Positions 46,905 to 64,000 of a stretch of 64,000 nucleotides of DNA are shown here, in pieces; the first letter of the stretch is position 1; each line of letters begins with the position of its first letter. The notes beneath the pieces are model-generated. The model saw nothing but the letters and a program-made list of their open reading frames with translations. It was not told the origin of the DNA and made no database searches. Source of the DNA: Thamnaconus septentrionalis. Taxonomy: Eukaryota > Chordata > Actinopteri > Tetraodontiformes > Monacanthidae. The position numbers were made by a program, and so were the translations under genes. The stretch is taken from the NCBI GenBank assembly GCA_009823395.1, contig CM020501.1, forward strand, positions 20,792,361 through 20,856,360, in the 5' to 3' direction.

Positions 46905-49773
46905 CTTTTTGTATGCAAAAGAGACACCAACCAAAGTTTTGCTGTTATGCTGACTGTGTGTGTAGGCGGGAAACAACCTGCTGATCGTGCAGAGTCCCGG
47001 CCAGCCGGCCGTGGTGCAGCAGGTCCAGGTGGTGCAGCCCAAACCGGAGTCCCAGGTGGTCCAGATCCCCCAGCAGGCCTTGAAGGTGGTGCAGGCGGCC
47101 TCGGCCACGCTGCCGCCAGTCCCGCAGCGCCAGGCGGTGCCGTCCAGCCTGCAGGTCTCCCCGACAGATTCCACGCCGACACAGGTATCCCTCTTTGCTC
47201 CCCCCACACAACCCACACCCCACGCTCCTCCAGCTCCTCCTCCACCTAAACTCTCCCCTCCACCCGCCCACTCAGATCCTCTTCAAAACGGCGTCCGGCG
47301 AGTGGCAGTCCATCCAGCTCCAGGACACCGTCACCACGGCGACCACCCCCACCAGCCCGGCGGTGACCACCAGTGTGTCGCTGGCGGCGCCAGCAATCGC
47401 CGCCAGCAAGAGGACGGCGGCGGGCGGCAGGAAAGAGAGGACGCTGGCCAAGATTGCCCCGGCGGGCGGCATGCTGGCGCTGAACACGCCGCAGCTGACG
47501 CCGGCCACTCAGGCGGTGCAGACCATCAGCATTAACGGGGTCCAGGTGCAGGGGGTCCCCGTCACCATCACCAACGCCGGGGGTGAGTGCCGGGCACAGC
47601 GCCACCAGCCACGACTGCATGGGGAATGGTGGGGGAAGTGTGTAAAGTTTGACTAAACGGACAGTATCCAGGTTTCCCACAGTCATGGAAAACCTGGAAA
47701 AGCCATTATGTCATTTTTTTTTTTTTTTTTTGAAAAGGCATAAAATTTGGCCCCTTCCGAAGTAGCAGAATTTGTTTGTTGTTCTACTCTGACGTAGGCT
47801 GTGTTTTAAGTAATTATTGTATTATAAGGTAATAAGGCAAAGGTTTATTAGTCTTTTAAGTATGAAAATTCTGTATTTAAAGGTTGCGGTACAGTCATGG
47901 AAAAGTTTAGAAATTTTGACAGTTAGAATGAGTGGGAACCTTGAATATAACTGTTTGACTGAGATTCCCTCCACTTCCTCCTGCATTTTATGCAGAGACT
48001 TGAATTCCAAAAACACTAACATGGATGGATGATAGATAGGTAGATGGGTAGATAGACAGAATACATTTATTAATCCCACACTTGGGAAATTGCATAGTTA
48101 CCTTAACGAAAAGTAGTGCGAAGAGAAGTAAAAATATATTAATTAAAAAGAAATAAAGAAGTAAAAATGAAATAAAATAGATAGATTTGTGACCCTCTAA
48201 GTGAAAGTAGGCAGACTGGACGGCAGAGTCTTGCCGTCGTCTTGACTCTGGTGTCTCCTGCGTCCAGGCCAGCAGCACCTCACGGTCCAGACCATGCAGG
48301 GCGGAGGCCTACAGCTGGCCACCACCCCGGGCCAGCCGGCCCTGCAGGTGGACCAGACCCTCACCCTGGAGCTGCCCAGCCAGCCCGGCGAGAAGAAGAG
48401 GCGGATGGCCTGCACGTGTCCCAACTGCAAAGACGCGGAGAAGAGGTGGGTGTGGCTTAGGGGGGACATATGTCATAATCGTATTTAAACTATGATTCAA
48501 TCACTTTGGAGTCTGGCTCCGAGAAGCGATGATAAATGGAATCATTAAACAGAAATGTTGATTGATCTTCATCATTCCAATTATCATCATTATTATTCTT
48601 TTTTTATTGTGATTTAATTTGTGCAATTATCTGAAGTCACACAAAGTCAATCAAGTTATTACGGTAACAGCAATGGAAATATTTAAGGGTATGTTTTGTC
48701 TGTAAATTTTTTAAAATATGTTTTAAAGTAGATTGAGGACAAAGGTTGACGGTATCTGCGCCGTTTGCGTTTCCCATGAGCCTTTGCAGCTTTCATATTT
48801 CTTTTTTTTAGTGTGCTTGAAAAATATTGAGACCTCTGCAAGCAAAAAAAAAAAAATCTTGAGTTACCGTGTAATATTAAACCGTGTGTGTGTGTGTGTG
48901 CGCGCGCCCGCCCCACAGGCCCGGGGAGGTGGGGAAGAGGAAGCACATCTGCCACGTCCCCGGCTGTGAGAAGACCTTCCGGAAGACGTCGCTGCTCCGG
49001 GCTCACGTGCGGCTGCACACGGGCGAGCGGCCGTTCGTCTGCAACTGGGTGTTCTGCGGGAAGCGCTTCACACGCAGCGACGAGCTGCAGCGGCACGCCA
49101 GGACGCACACAGGTCCGTCCAACCGCCCGTCCGTCCGTCCAACCGTCCACACGCAAGGCACATCATTGTGAGATTGCAAACCATTTGGAACCCAGCTCTT
49201 GAAACACGAGCGCAGTTTTTAAAATATATAGGCCGCAAAGATGCACATGCAGTAAAGATACAGATCGATCACTAGATGCTAACTAAAAAAAGAGTTGCAC
49301 ACAGCTACTAGGAAGGAAAGACAACAAACGCAGCTCAGTTCACCTTCACAGTTTTCCACCTGTTGACAGTCAGGGAAACTTAGTTAGCTTCTTAAATCAC
49401 CTGCAGTGGCACAAAGTTTTACAAACTGCAGTACATTGCCAACAAAGCTAATGGCTGCTGAAGGTGTTAACGAAAGCTACCAAACAGTAGGCTAACAGCA
49501 GGTGGTTGCTGATTATTTTTACATACTTTTTCAGTTTCAATACCCGGTCAGGAAAAGAGATGTTTGCACACTGAGAGAGAAACCACCTTGTGTTTCAGTG
49601 TCTGGTCCTAAAACTTACTGACTGACTGTCTGTCTGTCTGTCTGTCCGTCCGTCCGTCCCTCCCCCTGGCAGGAGACAAACGCTTTGAGTGCAACCAGTG
49701 TCAGAAGCGTTTCATGAGGAGCGACCACCTGACGAAGCACTACAAGACGCACATAAACACCAAGAACCTGTGA
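40575..49773 (+). CDS. sp2: Transcription factor Sp2, complete, 8 coding exons
   Basis: Coding exons: 40575-40581, 44728-44804, 45578-46357, 46966-47184, 47276-47582, 48268-48445, 48919-49112, 49673-49773. The total is 1863 nt, or 620 residues plus stop, against 613 in human. The first coding exon holds only seven bases (ATGAGCG). Features in order: N-terminal [20 protein letters not shown]; glutamine/valine-rich activation segments ([30 protein letters not shown]); VNGVQ-type block [18 protein letters not shown]; Buttonhead box CTCPNC; and three C2H2 zinc fingers (about residues 534-612) with [36 protein letters not shown] and [16 protein letters not shown]. Known role: a nuclear Sp/KLF factor needed for development and cell proliferation; it is recruited to many promoters together with NF-Y. 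Intron 1 is 4.1 kb. The exon 7 donor is a weak GTCCGT. Confidence 0.95.
41578..41644. repeat. (AC)n microsatellite in SP2 intron 1
   Basis: Pure AC over about 66 bp. An ATTT tetranucleotide tract is at about 41216-41242. Confidence 0.95.
41862..43130. mobile_element. Decayed DNA-transposon-like repeat in SP2 intron 1
   Basis: It starts ACAGTGCATGCAGAAAGTAT and contains ATCTGACCATAGAGAGTCTT, GGTTCTTGGTCACCTC and, near the right end, GAACACTTATGCCAATGTGA. These match, in order, a non-coding repeat that is abundant in fish genomes and that I know only as a cut-and-paste element. No transposase frame survives. The right boundary is approximate. Confidence 0.5.
45230..45455 (+). repeat. Interspersed repeat upstream of SP2 exon 3 (copy 2)
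   Basis: Same family and orientation as 29600-29830: CAGGCTTCCTTAGAAATATG, AATGGCAGC, GAGAAC-GTTCTA and GCTCTTACCAATATAAA. It ends about 120 bp before the SP2 exon 3 acceptor. Confidence 0.55.
46488..46795. mobile_element. Tc1/mariner-like transposon remnant in SP2 intron 3
   Basis: Inverted ends of about 25 bp face each other: GCTGAAAAAATGTTTTTGGA at the left and the reverse complement of AGGGTGTCCAAAAAGTTTTT at the right. Between them a stretch reads [13 protein letters not shown], which resembles the FQQDNDPKH block of Tc1 transposases. Only about 300 bp remain, so the element is dead. Confidence 0.6.
46836..46902. repeat. (TA)n-(GT)n compound microsatellite in SP2 intron 3
   Basis: TA dinucleotides pass directly into GT dinucleotides. 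The tract ends about 63 bp before the SP2 exon 4 acceptor. Confidence 0.9.
48020..48190 (+). repeat. Teleost LINE 3'-end-like fragment with GATA repeats
   Basis: A GATA-rich run followed by TTATTAATCCCACACTTGGG and AAATTGCATAG resembles the tail of a common fish non-LTR retroelement read in reverse. It lies in SP2 intron 5, about 80 bp before exon 6. Confidence 0.5.
48728..48882 (+). repeat. Dispersed repeat immediately upstream of SP2 exon 7 (copy 2)
   Basis: About 155 bp related to 35636-35806, same orientation, again ending TAATATTAAACCGTGTG and running into a GT tract (48883-48900). The SP2 exon 7 acceptor follows 36 bp after the repeat. Confidence 0.85.
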
Positions 49774-50329
49774 GTGGCCCCACAACAGACTCTCTGAAGT
49801 GGGCGGGGCCCAGAGGATCTTCTCTGACTCATCCCGTCGGAGGGAGAAAGACTCCGGGTTAAAACTCCCCCTGATTGCCCCGCCCACTGCCCCTCCCACT
49901 CCTCCTGGACGCTGTAGCGTTGACGTGTACAAAAAAAAAATCCTTCTTGGTGGACTTTTTATTATGATCATTATTATTATTATTGTTATTATTATTAATA
50001 ATAGTTCCTCTTCTTCTCTCCAATTTGAGCGAAGACGTGAACCAGCTTTGACTAAAAAAAACAAGAAAAAAAACTTTCATGTCAAAAAAAAAAAGCAAGA
50101 TGATGACCTGCAGATGTTGGACTCTGTCCGCTTATTTATGACCATTTGCCGAATTATTCAGACGCCAACACGGGGAAGCAACAGACTCCAGTCAGCTTCC
50201 TCCTTTTATTTTATTTTACTTTTTGCTCTCTGTTTGGTTTATTTTTTTCTTTTTAAATTATTATTAATATCTCATATATCTTTGTTGTGTAACATTTGGA
50301 GCTGCCACAAACTGTCTGACGGCAGGTGA

Positions 50330-50335
50330 AATAAA
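50330..50335 (+). terminator. Candidate SP2 polyadenylation signal AATAAA
   Basis: First canonical hexamer after the SP2 stop, about 560 bases downstream. More distal signals exist at 52874 and 52952. Confidence 0.4.
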
Positions 50336-52636
50336 TTCCATTCCTTTTATAGCAAAAATCTTTCCCAACTAATTTGAAACCCAGATGCCATTAAAAAAAA
50401 TCTTCTTACTAAAAGCCTCCTGGTGTTTACACAAGCTGTGTTTTTAGGTTTGTGAATGCACATTTTATAACCACAACCATGATAAAGTATTTCATTTTCC
50501 CCCATATAATTATTACAAAAACTCATTTTTAAAAGTGAATGTATTGAACAAGAAGTAGTGACGGATAGAAATTTTAAAATTGGAGGACAGACAGAATTAT
50601 GATCTGGTTTGAGAAACTTTTAGCTCAAACAGAATTTGCTGTGAGCTCTAAGTGTACAAGACAGCCCAGAGCCGGACTCACTGTGCTTTCAGCATCATCA
50701 CACAAACAAACAAACATTTAGAGGGTCATATGATTTTGAAGAGGAAAAATCTTTCCTAATTTCTCTGAGAAATGGAAACATTTTTTTAAATGCCAGAATA
50801 ATAACCAGGACTTTGGAAATCCCCAAGTGTGCAAAACTGCCTTCATGTGAATATAGCATAATAAGTTTCTAAAAATGAATGTGACCAAGAATGGAGCCTT
50901 GTGGAACACCAGTCTCTAAAGTCACCACGCTGACACGTGATTGGACGTCTGCTCGACTTCACACATCTAACCTGTTGGAATGAAGCTGTTAAAAGCCGAG
51001 TGTGTGTTCGGACAGAACCTGATTTGGTGTTGAAAACTTACCAACTGAAAAAGGGGGAATATTCACATTCAACAGCAGCAAAAAACACAAAATTGTAAAA
51101 AGGAAAAAAAAAAAAAACGACAAGAATCTCCTCCTTTGGTTTTCTGCAATACGCGTGTGACTGTGACTGTCACCCCTGGACTTTGTGTGTTTTTTTTGGT
51201 TTTTTTTGAGTCTGTACCAGTAAAGTATTAGCTGCGTGAGCGTCAATGAGCCCACTGGCGCCCCCCACAGGTACGGATCTACTAGGCAACTTGTTCAGTG
51301 ATTCTAAAGAGTTTGGCTACATAAAAGTTTTTACGTCTTTATTTTAATCTCCAGTACACCAATTTTAGCCTGTTTTTTTTGTTTGTTTGTTTGTTTGTTT
51401 CCATCATCAAAAGCCTTGAAAGGTTCAGGTTTTTAGTTGGTGACATAAATTTACTGCTGTCAATCCGAGGAAACCCAGAATTGAGTCAACCAGCACTGCT
51501 CTTCCTTTGGGTACTGATGAAAAATTAATAATCAGGGCAGATGCGGTTGTATCCTTCACATTTGCTTCAGTGATGATTTGTAGCCTATGCATCGCTGTGC
51601 TATATCGGACCAGACTTCCTGATGTTCGGCCTGTTTTCGACAATCACATCCTGAAATGAAGGAGGAAAAAAAGGTGAAAATGTTCTCAGGCCTTGGATTT
51701 GTTGCTTTTTACCTGTTTGTTTTGGGTTTTTTTTATGTTCCCAGCTATGTAATAGCTTTAATTATGAACTAACACGGTGGTGTTTTATTGTTCTTGAGAT
51801 AACCAGCATTCAGCCTCCTGTACAGTGTTCTCATGTGTCCTCTGCTTATACGGAAAACTGCTCTTTTCCCGTAATACGCTGAAGGTGATCTGATGTTTTA
51901 TTATTAGTGGGTTTTTTATCATTTGCTTGTTTTTTTCAGAAAAAGATCATTTACTTATTGTCAAAGCAGCTCCTTTTGGTCAAATTAGTGTGACGTTGCC
52001 TTCAGTTTACACAAAGAAATTAAAAGTCTCCTACTTCTTTGACCATAAACTGGTTTAATTTATTGTACATAACGAGGCTGCCATTAAAAACGCAGTGCTT
52101 TGGCGGCAGACACCTTGTGTATTTTTGTTTTGTTTTGTTTTATTGTTTAAACTTTTTTCTGCTGAAATGATTTGCCGCTGAGATGGTCAGTCAGACAGAA
52201 CCTGCTCATATTGATGTTCCTGATTTCTGTCTGGACGTGTAAATACAGTGTGTGTCTGTTAGACACGAGATATGTGGAGTCTGAGGAACTGGCCGGTTCT
52301 GCTGTGGGCCTGACCAGCCCAGCAGCAGGTGGACTTTGTACAGTATGTAGGTAAAACAGAAGTATATGTGACACTGTATAGCTTCATTCCTGCTTTGTAT
52401 AAGACTTCTAGATCTCTTTTCTATTGAATTAAAGATGCCTTAGACAGCTGCACCCAGTATTGATGTTTGTTTTCTTTTTTCCACTCCCCGTTTTCAGGTA
52501 CTGAGATTTGTAAAGAGTTCCGATTGTGTTTTTCTTGTCTCCATTTTTATTTAACTTAATGTGACATTGCTAATGTTATGTGCACTGTTTTTTTTTAATC
52601 CCAGGTTCCAACATTTGTAAATTCAATTTTGACTGC

Positions 52637-52640
<4 letters not shown>

Positions 52641-52706
<66 letters not shown>
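52641..52706. repeat. (AT)n microsatellite
   Basis: About 66 bp of pure AT dinucleotides between SP2 and ABCC10. Confidence 0.95.
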
Positions 52707-52708
<2 letters not shown>

Positions 52709-53099
52709 TATATGAGAGTTTCCAAATTAAAGACACTTCTGCTGCTTGGTTTCTGTGATTTGAAATCCTCTTCCAAGCATTCCCCTAAATTTGAGCATTG
52801 CGTAGCCATTTTGTGTCGAACAACAACCCAGAGAACCAGCATTTTTATTTTACGTGTCTAAAGGTGCTAAAACAATAAAGTTTGCTCCTTCCTTTATTTT
52901 ATTTTTTTTATTTTTTTTTTTTTATTTATTTTTTTTACAGCGAGCCCTCTCAATAAAATACTCCAAACTGTCATTTCCTTTGTAATTCTTACACTGTGTC
53001 AGACGTCAGTGTAGACTCATACGTTAAACATTATATCTAGTGGAGAAAAGATATGTAAATGTACATATAATGTATAAAACAGAGAGAGAGAGACGTACA

Positions 53100-53453
53100 C
53101 GATGAGAACGTACTCCGGCCCCAGGTTCGGAATTTTTACTTTGGAACTTTCTGATGACGTCATCAGTCATTGACAGCAGGGCTCTGCACTAGCCGAAGAT
53201 CAACCGGCAACTTTTATTGACGGTCTGCCGTGAAAGTGACAGGTAGTTGTCCAGTCGTGATTATCATGAATATGTCCGTCGGGGGGCGTTGTTCTGTTGA
53301 AACGAACGCGCACGCGCACCCCCGAAGCGCTCGGCTATGCTAGCTGGCCGCCTAGCCGGCTACTAGCCTCATTTGTTTACATTAGCGTTTATAGCCGCGG
53401 CGGCGGAGCGGGCGGACAGGAAGCTTGGGTCCCTGCTGCGTGGCTGTCGAGAG
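53100..53453 (+). promoter_or_regulatory. ABCC10 promoter and non-coding first exon
   Basis: CpG-rich sequence with a good splice donor (GAG then GTAGGAG) at 53453/53454 fits a 5' UTR exon that would join the coding exon beginning at the acceptor before 54108. A perfect CRE palindrome TGACGTCA lies at 53155-53162. There is no TATA box in view. The exon start is not determined. Confidence 0.45.
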
Positions 53454-54146
53454 GTAGGAGCCAGTGTGTGTGCGTCTCTTCCTCCGGGTTTTCCCAGTTT
53501 GTAATGTCTTGGCGGATTTTACGAGAGAAAACAAAGGGCAAACATTTGTCCAGAGACTCGGGTAACTCTGCTTTAGTGTTTCGCCGGACCGCAGCGGAGG
53601 AGCCGACGGCTGGAACGTGTTCGGACAAGTTGGGTTTTAGGTTGAACACCGGCTGCCGTCAATGATTGGCGCAATTACACACACACACACACACACACAC
53701 GCACTCACTTCTGAATGACTTTATCTTTATTTTTTTGAAAATGTTTCACATCGACTGCTGACATGTGCGTGATATATTTTATAGTTTTATTTATTTTTGG
53801 ATATTATAAAGTACGTTTAAAGTATTTTTCATTCCGATGAACTCTTCTCCCTGCAGACCTTGTGCTGTTTAGGAAGATTTAGTTTTTGCTGTCGATGTAT
53901 CTCTTGTGTTTAAAAGATTTGAAAGACAGCATTTGCTTTGTTCGGCAGCGTTTTCCACCTTCACCCGTTTACTGGTCACGTGACTTATTGACTCTTGTCT
54001 GACAATCCTTACTGAACAGGCCAGGTTCTAGCATTATGAAGGATAGCTGGCTTCACCAGGAGAATCAGCAGCACCTCCACTCACCCTCTGCTCTTTTCCT
54101 TCTGCAGATATTTTTGCGGGATGCTGGGAGTGAAACCTGCCCAGGC

Positions 54147-63173
<9,027 letters not shown>

Positions 63174-64000
63174 GTGAGCCGGGAGCCGCTCGGGCCGGTT
63201 TGATTTATGCCTCTTCGTCCAATCACCTTCCACCATTTCTCTCTTTTTTAAATCATTTTTTGAATATTCCTCCCCCTTTGGAGTCCCAGTATGCCCACTT
63301 CGTGAGCAGTCCAAAATAAAGCTAGGCCGTCTAAGCCAGCGTTTCTCAACTGGTGGGTCGCAACCCAAAAGTGGGTCGCGGAGGTGTTTTGATCGGGTCG
63401 TGGCTCCGTTCCTTTTCTTTTTTTTTCAAAGGGATTTTAAAAAATATGCATCTATAGAGAAGATTTTGGGCATTTATTTTGCAAGACCCAATTAAATTCC
63501 ATCATTTCAATGATTTATTGACTCTACATGATGGACAGTGGGTAGAAGGGGACCCAGCCATTTTGGTTTTGTGGAATAAAATGTGGGTCCTCAGACTCCG
63601 CCAGGTGAGAACCACTGGTCTAAACCGTCCAATCAAACTTTCCCTGCGACCGATCCAGACTTCTGGCTTTCAGTTTTCAACACTAGGAGGCGCTCCTATG
63701 CAATATAAACCAACCTGGTTGATGTCCGTTTGTTTAGGGTTTTTGTTTTTGTTTTTTTTGTTTTTTTTCTTCTTTAGAACGGCTGCCGATCCCTTCCGCC
63801 TGTTAACCGTAGAATAACAAACCCGAACCAGTTTCTCCTCTGTTTACACGGTCAGAGGAGTGTTTGGGTGTCGCCTGATAAACCAGCCAAACAATGTAGA
63901 AAATTATTGACAAAAGAAAACTCGTGGAAACTGCAAATGAGGTTTTATTTTTAATCAGTGATTTAAAGTCTCCTAAAATCCAGTCCTGACTGGTTTTATC
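63174..64000 (+). other. ABCC10 intron running off the window
   Basis: The last exon ends in phase 2 at 63173. Apart from the MITE (63337-63617) no further exon is visible up to the window end. Confidence 0.6.
63337..63617. mobile_element. Non-autonomous hAT-like MITE in ABCC10 intron (copy 2)
   Basis: The ends read CAGCGTTTCTCAACTGG and, at the right, GGTGAGAACCACTG. It is flanked by an 8-bp near-duplication, GTCTAAGC at 63329-63336 and GTCTAAAC at 63618-63625 (7 of 8). Its reverse complement shares internal blocks with 3325-3609, such as GCAAAATAAATGCCCAA and CTCCGCGACCC, so both belong to one family. Confidence 0.8.

Larger units (their letters stand above)
49774..53090 (+). other. SP2 3' UTR and intergenic region before ABCC10
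   Basis: No coding exon is visible. Candidate polyadenylation signals are AATAAA at 50330-50335, 52874-52879 and 52952-52957. An (AT)n tract is at 52641-52706. How far the SP2 3' UTR extends cannot be decided. Confidence 0.5.

Overview
The window is genomic DNA from a ray-finned (teleost) fish. Five protein-coding genes have vertebrate-type exon and intron structure and canonical GT-AG splice sites. The spaces between exons carry (AC)n and (AT)n microsatellites, a tRNA-derived SINE of the kind common in teleosts, hAT-like MITEs and DNA-transposon remnants. The species cannot be named from the sequence. All exon coordinates below were assembled by hand from reading frame, splice sites and remembered vertebrate orthologues, without any database search.

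Layout, left to right: MRPL45 (+, 332-4297, 8 coding exons, complete); GPR179 (-, 5944-19846, 11 coding exons, complete, convergent with MRPL45); SOCS7 (+, 24100-36284, 9 coding exons, complete, divergent from GPR179); SP2 (+, 40575-49773, 8 coding exons, complete); ABCC10 (+, 54147-63173, 14 coding exons seen, running off the right edge before the second nucleotide-binding domain). MRPL45-GPR179-SOCS7 has the same order and orientation as human chromosome 17q12. As I recall, SP2 (human 17q21) and ABCC10 (human 6p21) are not neighbours of this trio or of each other in human, so their position here marks rearrangement.

The genes do not form one pathway. MRPL45 is a mitochondrial ribosome protein. 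GPR179 is an orphan class C receptor of retinal ON-bipolar cells. SOCS7 is an SH2/SOCS-box adaptor of a Cullin-RING ligase. SP2 is a zinc-finger transcription factor. ABCC10 is an MRP-type ABC exporter. No bacterial-style system, CRISPR array or non-coding RNA gene was recognised.

The most notable observations are: a tandem array of twelve 63-bp units encoding the CPW[D/E] motif in the last GPR179 exon; a one-base frame break in ABCC10 at a G run; a long inverted repeat in a GPR179 intron; one dispersed repeat placed just upstream of 3' splice sites in both SOCS7 and SP2; and four inverted CCAAT boxes upstream of SP2.
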